Assembly (NCBI GenBank): GCA_008501785.1
Contig: QQUD01000935.1
Coordinates: 1-7,577, forward strand
DNA: 7,577 nucleotides
Source of the DNA: Chloroflexota bacterium
GTDB lineage: Bacteria; Chloroflexota; Anaerolineae; Promineifilales; Promineifilaceae
Direction of reading: 5' to 3'
A program made the position numbers and the translations under genes. Below the pieces are notes generated by a model. It was not told where the DNA came from. It searched no databases and worked only from the letters and a program-made list of their open reading frames with translations. This document shows, one piece after another, positions 1 to 5,381 of the stretch; position 1 is the first letter of the stretch; the number at the start of each line of letters is the position of its first letter.

Positions 1-671
1 TCTTCTAGATAAAGTTTCTCTACTTCAGATGGTGCGACACGGCTGATTTCTGTTACTTTGTACACAAATAGGTTTCCGTTGGTTTCGTAATGCACTTCTG
101 TTTCGTAAGTTGCGTATTGCAAGTTGGCAAATGCGCCGGTTTCAAGGGTGGTTGAGGTGGGGAATGTCATGTGTCCAGCAAAGACGGGGGCAAGTGTTCC
201 GCCTGGGTGGTTGCCTGTGCTGGTGAGGTGGCCGATGCGTTCGCCAAGCTGGGAGACATCCCAACGGCCGTTTTCCAATGGCAGGTTAACGATTGGCTGC
301 GAAATGTCCAATTCTGGGATATGCAAAAAGGCATGTTGTGTTGTGGTGTTGGTTGGTTTGTTGGCTGGTGGTTGAGCGGGGGTTGCCAGGATGAACACGC
401 TAGGTGGTGCAAGGGTGGGCGGTATGGACGTTGGGGATGTGACAACGGCCGTTTCTACATCAATGTTGAGTGGTGTAGATTGCTGCCAAACAGGATGCCG
501 ATTGGCAACAAGAAACAATCCAACGGATAGAAGTGAGGTGAAAACGGCCGTTCCTTGCAGCAAGCGTGCCGTAAATACTTGAGATTGCATCAGCCGGTGG
601 CGGCTTTCTAACCAGCAGGTTAGTGCTAGTCCACCAGCCAGTGCGCTCAGAACGATGCGCCACTCGATCAT
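1..671 (-). CDS. Sortase family transpeptidase, 3' end beyond the window
   Basis: Reading the minus strand from the ATG at 671-669 gives an open frame with no stop to the left edge: 223 complete codons, partial at the C-terminus. Residues 6-20 and 43-56 are hydrophobic, probable membrane segments. A Pro/Thr-rich linker (about 76-112) follows, then a sortase-like domain starting LHIPELDISQPIV. It contains FAGHMTF, whose H167 fits the conserved sortase catalytic His, and continues with the typical GAFANLQYATYETEV strand region. The catalytic Cys and Arg would lie outside the window. Sortases cleave an LPxTG-like signal between Thr and Gly and attach the protein to the envelope. The start codon overlaps the stop of the upstream DUF11 gene (ATGA), and that gene ends in FPETG, so it is the likely substrate. 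The class (D/E/F-like) is not resolved. Three ACGGCCGT copies lie inside. Confidence 0.82.
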   Translation of the reverse strand, partial: MIEWRIVLSALAGGLALTCWLESRHRLMQSQVFTARLLQGTAVFTSLLSVGLFLVANRHPVWQQSTPLNIDVETAVVTSPTSIPPTLAPPSVFILATPAQPPANKPTNTTTQHAFLHIPELDISQPIVNLPLENGRWDVSQLGERIGHLTSTGNHPGGTLAPVFAGHMTFPTSTTLETGAFANLQYATYETEVHYETNGNLFVYKVTEISRVAPSEVEKLYLE

Positions 672-1846
672 TCGAGTGAACGGCGACGCTGTCGCCACAG
701 CCAGATGGCTACTGGTGTGGTGGCGGCGATGAGGGCGAAAACGGCCGTTAGTGGCGAAACACCTGCTGGTGGAATGCCTGTTTCTGGAAATGCTGCGGCG
801 GGAACGGCAGTTGCGGTTGCGGTTGCCGTTGCGGTTGGGATGGGTGTTTCTGTTGGTGATGGTTCTGAAGGAGATGAAGGCTTTGGTGTTTTGGTTGGAA
901 TGGGCGCAGGCGTGTCAGTTGGTGCTGGCGTACTTGTTGGCGTTGGTGCATCAATGATGGTGATGGGTACATCGTCCTTCCCTCCGTCCATATCATTGCT
1001 GTACCAGTCAACTGCGCCAGAAATAGAGGCTTCGTTAACTGTATTGATGGTTGACATCAGTGCGGTGAAGACTACTGTCACATCGACACTACCAAATGCG
1101 GGGATGTCGCCAAACCAGGTGGTGAGGTCTGTCCAGGTTAAAACACCTGTCATTGTGTCGATGAAGTCTGGGGGCGGAACGGCCGTGTTAAATTGAATCG
1201 CCAGCGGATCGTAATTCTCGGTAAGTGGCACAATGGTTGTGGTGACTGCGCCATCATTGGTAATCGAAATTGTGAAGGTGATGGGCAAACCAGCGGTTGG
1301 CGTGATGCCATCATTGATACGTTTATCAAGTGGCATACTGCCACCAATCGATTCGCCAGATTGGTCTGTATCATCGCTGCCCCCTAACGCACCGCCCGAG
1401 CCAATCGCATCGTGAACTTCTGCTCGATTGACAATCGCTGTTTCAGGGTGTTCGGCAATAAAACCGACAACAACAACGACTGTCTGCCCTGGTGCCAGAT
1501 CGCCAAATTGGGTGGTCAAGTCTGTCCAATCAATCTGACCAGTTGTGGTAACGACTGAATCGGGCGCAGGGGTGGCATCGACGTAAGCTAAAACGGCCGT
1601 GTTAAACGTATCTGATAATGGCAGTGTGGTGACCGTAAAAGCAGAGTTGTTTGTTATTTCAATTGTAAATGTGAGGTATTCACCGACACGAACCACCGGG
1701 TTTGTGCGTCCTAGACGCTTGTCAACGGTGATGTCACCTGATTGGGCTTGTACGGTTTGGGTGGTTGCTGAAAAGATCGGCAAAGAAAATAAGAAATATA
1801 CTGGTAACAATACAGTGAGAATAATTAGTAAAATACGCTTCTTCAT
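668..1846 (-). CDS. Secreted DUF11-repeat surface protein with FPETG sorting signal
   Basis: The protein has 392 residues. A Lys/Arg start and hydrophobic stretch (about 4-27) form a signal peptide, with a likely cut after VQA (residue 34). Two DUF11-like modules follow (about 38-147 and 172-298). They share the near-identical strings IDWTDLTTQFGD and LTWTDLTTWFGD, so the second looks like an internal duplication. A Pro/Thr linker (300-350) contains an in-frame Thr-Ala run. The C-terminus is a textbook cell-wall sorting signal: FPETG at 353-357, a hydrophobic helix (about 365-385), and RQRRRSLE. DUF11 modules are beta-sandwich units of exported surface proteins; the ligand is unknown. The sequence GGGGA lies 7 bases before the ATG. 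The gene is first in an operon with the overlapping sortase, which suggests dedicated anchoring. Confidence 0.85.
   Translation of the reverse strand: MKKRILLIILTVLLPVYFLFSLPIFSATTQTVQAQSGDITVDKRLGRTNPVVRVGEYLTFTIEITNNSAFTVTTLPLSDTFNTAVLAYVDATPAPDSVVTTTGQIDWTDLTTQFGDLAPGQTVVVVVGFIAEHPETAIVNRAEVHDAIGSGGALGGSDDTDQSGESIGGSMPLDKRINDGITPTAGLPITFTISITNDGAVTTTIVPLTENYDPLAIQFNTAVPPPDFIDTMTGVLTWTDLTTWFGDIPAFGSVDVTVVFTALMSTINTVNEASISGAVDWYSNDMDGGKDDVPITIIDAPTPTSTPAPTDTPAPIPTKTPKPSSPSEPSPTETPIPTATATATATAVPAAAFPETGIPPAGVSPLTAVFALIAATTPVAIWLWRQRRRSLE
811..834. repeat. Hexanucleotide tandem repeat in the DUF11 linker
   Basis: Four successive TTGCSG hexamers (three TTGCGG, one TTGCCG) encode alternating Thr-Ala on the minus strand. 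The unit is six bases, so slippage would lengthen or shorten the linker before FPETG without breaking the frame. Confidence 0.6.
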
Positions 1847-1898
1847 ATCAATTCCCCATTAATATCTAGCTTGATACTTGAACCAACGATCAGGTTGA

Positions 1899-1927
1899 AT
1901 TATAGGTTGTTCTTGAGAAATTGTTAA
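1899..1927 (-). promoter_or_regulatory. Sigma70-type promoter of the DUF11-sortase operon
   Basis: On the minus strand, TTAACA (1927-1922) is followed by exactly 17 bases and then a perfect TATAAT (1904-1899). The start of transcription would be near 1892, leaving a leader of about 45 bases before the ATG at 1846. No other promoter-like pair this good was seen in the window. Confidence 0.7.
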
Positions 1928-1977
1928 CGTCCTAGGACCAGCGGGGAAAATTGGGGGCGAGTTACGGCCGTTTCCGA

Positions 1978-1983
1978 TACAAT
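1978..1983 (+). promoter_or_regulatory. Possible -10 box for a leaderless yciH transcript
   Basis: TACAAT ends 7 bases before the ATG at 1991, so transcription would begin at or next to the start codon. No Shine-Dalgarno sequence is visible in the 20 bases before the ATG. No convincing -35 box was found at 16-18 bases; TTGGGG at 1951 is too far away. Confidence 0.35.
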
Positions 1984-1990
1984 CATACGC

Positions 1991-2350
1991 ATGTCAAGAC
2001 GAAGAAAACGAAACGTTGTTTACTCCACCGATTCCGCATTTGCCAAACGCTGCCAGCGATGTGGCAGCTATCCTTGTCGCTGCCCCAAGCCAAAAAGTTT
2101 GCCCCCAGAAAAACAAACAGCAGGTATTCGACATGAGAAGAAGGGTCGTCGCGGTAAAACTGTGACGGTGATTATGGATTTGCAGCTAACGCCAGATGAT
2201 TTGAAGGCGCTAGGCAAAATGCTGAAGCAAAAATGTGGTACGGGCGGTGCAATTAAAGATGGAAATATCGAAATCCAGGGCGAACACCGTGAGAAAGTTG
2301 CCGCAGAATTAAACAAGTTGGGTTATAAAACGAAATTTGTCGGGGGGTAG
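1991..2350 (+). CDS. yciH: YciH/SUI1 family translation factor (eIF1-like)
   Basis: The protein has 119 residues, close to the 108 of E. coli YciH. The SUI1 domain fills the C-terminal half: RRGKTVTVI (53-61), KCGTGGAIKDGNIEIQG (81-97), and an end at GYKTKFVGG. These match the family signature (K-CG-GG--K-G-IEIQG). The N-terminus has VYSTD, as in YciH, then four cysteines in CQRCGSYPCRC (C21, C24, C29, C31). That spacing could bind zinc and E. coli YciH lacks it. Eukaryotic eIF1 and archaeal aIF1 monitor start-codon choice on the small ribosomal subunit; the bacterial role is less clear and is assigned by homology. The gene stands alone, divergent from the surface operon. It has no visible ribosome binding site. 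Confidence 0.9.
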   Translation: MSRRRKRNVVYSTDSAFAKRCQRCGSYPCRCPKPKSLPPEKQTAGIRHEKKGRRGKTVTVIMDLQLTPDDLKALGKMLKQKCGTGGAIKDGNIEIQGEHREKVAAELNKLGYKTKFVGG

Positions 2351-2387
2351 AAAAAAGCAGCAATGCAAAATTATGGCGCATTGCTGC
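2351..2387 (-). terminator. Intrinsic terminator of the deaminase transcript
   Basis: A perfect 10-base-pair stem, GCAGCAATGC (2357-2366) with GCATTGCTGC (2378-2387), encloses an 11-base loop. On the minus strand the stem is followed directly by six T's (2356-2351), the classic terminator form. It lies 93 bases past the deaminase stop and abuts the yciH stop on the other strand. For yciH the same hairpin lacks a T tract, so it would work poorly in that direction. Confidence 0.75.
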
Positions 2388-2480
2388 AATGAGGAAATTA
2401 ATTATCCAGGCAACCGTTCAGGTGCGATGCACTTTTCCTAGAGTAATGCACTACCGTATTCTTCAAAATAGATTTATCAA

Positions 2481-2924
2481 CTAAATTCTATTTGCTACTA
2501 GGTAGTTATCGATTTCCTTACATTCTTCTTCTAATAAAGGACCCGTACAGCTAACCCCTTGTCTAGAGAAAAAATCCTTCATATCTTCATCATCCTTCCA
2601 CTGATGACTTGATGGCACTCCGTAATAAACTGCATCAATTCCACTCCAGACAATAGCTGATGCACACATTGGACACGGTTGCTGGGTGGTGAAGATTTGG
2701 CATGTTTCTAAACTCCCTTCCATTTTCGCTAAAGCTCCGCGAATTGCCTTAAGTTCTGCATGTGCCAATGGGTCCTTATCTTTCTCAATCGAAGTCATTT
2801 CACGCCAAATAACTTCTCTCCCTTTTACAATATATGTTCCAGTGAACGTTTTGTATTCCAATGCTCTTTCTCGTGTAAATTGGATTAAATCATTCATTAT
2901 CCGATACACTCGTTCCTCTTGCAT
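2481..2924 (-). CDS. Zinc-dependent nucleoside/cytidine deaminase family protein (GuaD/TadA-like)
   Basis: The protein has 147 residues and carries the deaminase signature. HAE at 55-57 gives the zinc ligand H55 and the proton-shuttling E57; PCPMC at 83-87 gives zinc ligands C84 and C87. The family hydrolytically removes an amino group from a base in a nucleoside, free base or tRNA. Length and the PCPMC form fit the guanine deaminase / TadA group, but the substrate cannot be told from sequence, and residues 30-50 do not match the usual TadA core closely. GGAGGA 6 bases before the ATG is the best ribosome binding site in the window and fixes the start. The gene looks more AT-rich than its neighbours and lacks ACGGCCGT, which could mean transfer. 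It lies 113 bases after DUF456 on the same strand and has its own terminator. Confidence 0.8.
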   Translation of the reverse strand: MQEERVYRIMNDLIQFTRERALEYKTFTGTYIVKGREVIWREMTSIEKDKDPLAHAELKAIRGALAKMEGSLETCQIFTTQQPCPMCASAIVWSGIDAVYYGVPSSHQWKDDEDMKDFFSRQGVSCTGPLLEEECKEIDNYLVANRI

Positions 2925-2944
2925 TCACTTTCCTCCATATCTCA

Positions 2945-2961
2945 TCATTTTTATTTGTCAA
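2945..2961 (-). promoter_or_regulatory. Possible -35 box for the deaminase gene
   Basis: A consensus TTGACA occurs on the minus strand at 2961-2956, in the gap between DUF456 and the deaminase. The best -10 at 16 bases is only TATGGA and would overlap the ribosome binding site. The assignment is therefore weak. Confidence 0.25.
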
Positions 2962-3004
2962 GCTGCTCAACGCAATGTTCATTGGTGAGTGAGAAAACCA
3001 ATTT

Positions 3005-3035
3005 CTTTCAAAGTTATTGAACTTGTTGTTGAAAG
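3005..3035 (-). terminator. Imperfect hairpin after DUF456
   Basis: Just past the DUF456 stop, CTTTCA/TGAAAG arms enclose a second short stem, AAGTT/AACTT, with a CAAT loop and a 5-base bulge on one side. The T tract after it is poor (TTGGTTTT). It may be a weak terminator or a processing site. Confidence 0.25.
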
Positions 3036-3037
3036 GG

Positions 3038-3538
3038 CTAACTTGCTGAGAAGTAGCCTATAAAAAATATCATGCACATTAGCAACCCTCCAACAAATTG
3101 GATTGCTGTCGCAATACCCCAACCTGCAATACCCCCCATGCCTGCCTTTTTGGCAGTTTCCCAGTCACCATGCTTTTTATATTCACCATAAAGAAGCCCA
3201 GCAGCATAACCAATAATCGTCCCCAACAGTGGCAGTATAAACGTGCCTAAAATAGCACCTCCAGCCCCATATAAAAGGGCTTCCTTAGAAGCACCTCCCT
3301 TTTTAGCGCCAAGATATGACATCCAGTAATCGGCCGTGCCAGTTATTAATGCGATGAGCGTGATCCAAATGATGCGGCCGCCGGAGAGCGTATCAAAGCC
3401 TGTAAGCAAGCCATACCCGATCACCGCCAGCCAAATAATAAAAACACCTGGAATCAGGGGCACAATCGTTCCGATGATTCCAATGAACAAAAATACAACT
3501 GTTAAAGCAAATGCAATCGACTGTAGTAATTCAATCAT
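3038..3538 (-). CDS. DUF456 family integral membrane protein
   Basis: The protein has 166 residues and is strongly hydrophobic throughout. Probable membrane segments are about 7-42 (kinked at the conserved PLIPG, 27-31), 55-75, 88-118 and 134-162. The VPLIPGVFIIWLAVIGYGLL stretch, the Gly-rich AKKGGASKEALLYGAGGAILG loop and the TIIGYAAGLLYGEY segment are typical of DUF456, a family without an established function. It has no signal peptide beyond its first helix. It reads toward the deaminase but is separated by 113 bases. The ATG lacks a Shine-Dalgarno sequence and lies 11 bases after a TATAAT. It contains TCGGCCGT and GCGGCCGC, near-misses of the window's repeated octamer. Confidence 0.8.
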   Translation of the reverse strand: MIELLQSIAFALTVVFLFIGIIGTIVPLIPGVFIIWLAVIGYGLLTGFDTLSGGRIIWITLIALITGTADYWMSYLGAKKGGASKEALLYGAGGAILGTFILPLLGTIIGYAAGLLYGEYKKHGDWETAKKAGMGGIAGWGIATAIQFVGGLLMCMIFFIGYFSAS

Positions 3539-3549
3539 AATGATTTGGG

Positions 3550-3578
3550 ATTATAACATGACTAATAAGCTATGCAGA
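3550..3578 (-). promoter_or_regulatory. Promoter with TATAAT just before DUF456
   Basis: A perfect TATAAT lies at 3555-3550 on the minus strand, 11 bases before the ATG at 3538. Transcription would start about 5 bases ahead of the codon, leaving no room for a ribosome binding site. The -35 region (TCTGCA at 17 bases) is poor. Confidence 0.45.
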
Positions 3579-3673
3579 ATGAGGGTAATTGCGTTAAATG
3601 GACGTAAATTCCTAAAGTCACGCAATACTTGCTCATGATATAGTCGAAGCAATAAAAAATTTAAGGTTGAATG

Positions 3674-3690
3674 TTTGTATCTGATACAAA
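3674..3690 (+). promoter_or_regulatory. Inverted repeat over an extended -10 promoter of the pilin unit
   Basis: TTTGTATC (3674-3681) and GATACAAA (3683-3690) are perfect inverted arms around one central T. The right arm holds TGATACAAA, an extended -10 box (TG-N-TACAAA), ending 15 bases before the ATG at 3706. A dimeric regulator bound here would cover the polymerase site, so this is a candidate operator. No regulator gene is in the window. Confidence 0.5.
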
Positions 3691-3705
3691 ATTGAGCGGG
3701 GAATA

Positions 3706-4884
3706 ATGAACAAAGCAATAAATTGTCTTAAAAACAAAATATTGAGAAGTAATCCAGGTCAAAGTTTTGCAGAGTATGCGCTAATTTTGGGGTTGGTTGC
3801 AGCTGGGGCTATTTTATCTTTAGCGGTTATTGGTGTCGATACAAAAGAACTGTACCAACGGATTTATGACGCTTTTGGTCTTGTTGCTGATGATTTGCCA
3901 CCGGGCACAATTCAAGTCACGGTTTTGGATTCTGAGGGAAATGGTGCCAAAGACATCTGGGTCTATGCATTTGATGACAAAGGAGGCTGGACTGGCAGCT
4001 ATAAAAAAACAGATGAAAGTGGAAGCGTACTCTTTGAGGATATGAAAGATGGCGGCTATCAATTTTTAGCCTACCAAAGCAAATATTACTGGTCCAATGT
4101 GATTTCATTCCCTAGACAAAATTCTGTCACCATCGAAATGGAAAGTAATGACTTTACGGTGAAGGTGGTTGATGGAGATGGTAATGGTGTTAGCGGCGTG
4201 TATGTGTATACTTACACCGCGAATGAACGCTATTGGCTGGGTGTTTATGATCAAACTGGCAAGGATGGCACAGTCACATTAAACGTGCCAAATGGTGATT
4301 ACAAATTCCGAGCGTATCATCGTAACCATTGGTATTGGTCCCCAGCCGTCAATTCACCTGCTCAAAACTCAACAGTTATTGATTTGAAAGAAGAGGAGAT
4401 GATGGTAACAGTTGTCGATGAGGCAGGTAATGGTGTGAAGGCAGCAAACTTGTATGTATATGCGTACACGGAAAGTGGCTCTTACACGGGGGTTTATGGT
4501 ACGACCAATGGAAACGGCCGTGTTCAACTCACAGTGCCCGCAGGTGATTACAAATTCCGCGTTTATTACCGCGCAAACAATTATTGGTCTGATCTTGTTA
4601 ATTCACCTGATAAAGATGAAGCAGTGATTGAGACAGGAGAACGGCCGTTTACCGTCACCATCGTCGATGAAAGTGGACAGCCTGTTAAAAATGCGTGGGT
4701 CTATCCATATTCTGGCAACAACGTGTATACCGGTTTAAGTGGACGCACCAACAATCAGGGTCAGATTGTTTTCAACATTCCCGAAGGGAACTTTACATTC
4801 CGCGCTGATTACAAAGGCACTTCTTATTGGTCAGCGGCAATCAGCAATCCACCGGCTACAAACACAACCGTAACGGTGAAATAA
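3706..4884 (+). CDS. Flp/type IVb pilin-like N-terminus fused to four beta-sandwich repeats
   Basis: The protein has 392 residues. It begins with a short basic leader, then NPGQSFAEYALILGLVAAGA. This matches the Flp pilin pattern: a prepilin peptidase cut after G18, Glu at +5 (E23), Tyr at +6 (Y24), and a hydrophobic helix to about residue 43. A usual Flp pilin ends soon after (50-70 residues). Here four repeats of about 80 residues follow (68-147, 148-229, 230-311, 312-392), each with VTVVD--GNGV, a YVYAY strand, TG-DG, GDYKFRAY and YWS--VNSP. They resemble carboxypeptidase-regulatory or CnaB-like beta-sandwich folds. The protein is probably exported and membrane- or pilus-associated, with an adhesive stalk. 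GGGGA precedes the ATG. No Tad assembly genes are visible. Functional role is inferred. Confidence 0.75.
   Translation: MNKAINCLKNKILRSNPGQSFAEYALILGLVAAGAILSLAVIGVDTKELYQRIYDAFGLVADDLPPGTIQVTVLDSEGNGAKDIWVYAFDDKGGWTGSYKKTDESGSVLFEDMKDGGYQFLAYQSKYYWSNVISFPRQNSVTIEMESNDFTVKVVDGDGNGVSGVYVYTYTANERYWLGVYDQTGKDGTVTLNVPNGDYKFRAYHRNHWYWSPAVNSPAQNSTVIDLKEEEMMVTVVDEAGNGVKAANLYVYAYTESGSYTGVYGTTNGNGRVQLTVPAGDYKFRVYYRANNYWSDLVNSPDKDEAVIETGERPFTVTIVDESGQPVKNAWVYPYSGNNVYTGLSGRTNNQGQIVFNIPEGNFTFRADYKGTSYWSAAISNPPATNTTVTVK
3907..4881 (+). repeat. Four tandem protein-repeat units in the pilin-like gene
   Basis: Units start near 3907, 4147, 4393 and 4639 and are about 240-246 bases each. Units 2 and 3 are most alike at the protein level (GDYKFRAY and GDYKFRVYY, VNSP in both). 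Units 1 and 4 are more diverged. DNA identity is low enough that recent recombination is not evident. Confidence 0.7.
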
Positions 4885-4897
4885 GAAGGGGAATAAG

Positions 4898-5317
4898 ATG
4901 ACAGATGACATGAAACCAAAACGTGACATGGATAACGCATTGCAATCATTGCGTACAGGTTATGAGCAAACAGTCGATATTCAAGAAAGCCAGCCAGAAC
5001 CTATCGAAGGGAAAGAGTTGCGCGAACGCCGTTTTCCCAAAATGATGTCTTATTTTGTAGGTGGCTTGGCTGTGGGCATGTTGGTAATGGCCGTTTTCCT
5101 CTTCAGCGTTCAGTCTCGGCCTGTAACCGAACCGACAATTGTTGAATTGGATGCGACAGTTGAAGATGAAACGGCCGTTGTGGTTGATGACGTGAACATA
5201 CCACCTCCGCCGACTCCCCCCATTTTTAACCAATCAGCAGTACCACCTATTCCCGACGATGCAATTCCACTGCCCCCAGAACCGACGCCCTGGCCGACGC
5301 CAGCAATTGAACCGTAA
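4898..5317 (+). CDS. Single-pass membrane protein with Pro-rich tail, function unknown
   Basis: The protein has 139 residues and matches no family that I recognise. A polar, charged N-terminal part (1-49, ending RERRFPK) is followed by one membrane helix (about 51-71). The outer part is acidic and Pro-rich (IPPPPTPP, IPLPPEPTPWPTP). The positive cluster before the helix predicts a cytoplasmic N-terminus and an external tail. It starts 13 bases after the pilin-like gene with AAGGGGA in good position, so the two are surely one transcript. A partner role in display, anchoring or assembly of the pilin-like protein is a guess from position alone. Confidence 0.7.
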   Translation: MTDDMKPKRDMDNALQSLRTGYEQTVDIQESQPEPIEGKELRERRFPKMMSYFVGGLAVGMLVMAVFLFSVQSRPVTEPTIVELDATVEDETAVVVDDVNIPPPPTPPIFNQSAVPPIPDDAIPLPPEPTPWPTPAIEP

Positions 5318-5324
5318 CAATCTA

Positions 5325-5378
5325 GGTATCAGGTAATCAGGTTTCAGCAATCTGGGCTGAAACCTGATACCTGATACC
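5325..5378. terminator. Long hairpin between converging units
   Basis: Arms 5325-5347 and 5357-5378 pair over 22 base pairs with a single bulged A, around a 9-base loop. Each arm is itself built from the repeated unit GGTATCA-GGTATCA-GGTTTCA. It sits between the stops of the plus-strand unit (5317) and the muramidase (5382). It could end transcription from both sides, although neither side has a good T tract. It may also belong to a REP-like dispersed family. Confidence 0.55.
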
Positions 5379-5381
5379 TTC

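Noticed and set aside
171..530. Plus-strand 119-residue open frame at the left end
   Set aside because: The minus-strand sortase frame covers the same DNA without a stop and has recognisable motifs. The plus frame has none.
705..1196. Plus-strand open frame of 163 residues opposite the DUF11 gene
   Set aside because: It is antisense to a well-supported gene; its Val/Gly/Ala-rich product is the complement of Pro/Thr linker and hexamer codons.
1929..1938. Perfect 10-base palindrome GTCCTAGGAC just upstream of the -35 box of the DUF11 operon
   Set aside because: About seven 10-base palindromes are expected by chance in a window this size. Position alone is not enough.
2388..2480. Possible small RNA or gene between the terminator and the deaminase stop
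   Set aside because: Only a short repeated ATGCACT is seen. There is no open frame or strong hairpin, and it is best read as the deaminase 3' untranslated region.
3374..3381. GCGGCCGC counted as a copy of the octamer
   Set aside because: The flanks are G...C, not A...T, so it was kept out of the count of 12. The same applies to 3330-3337 and 6133-6140.
3907..4881. Recent tandem duplication of repeat units by recombination
   Set aside because: The units are clearly related as protein but are diverged at the DNA level, so the duplication is old.
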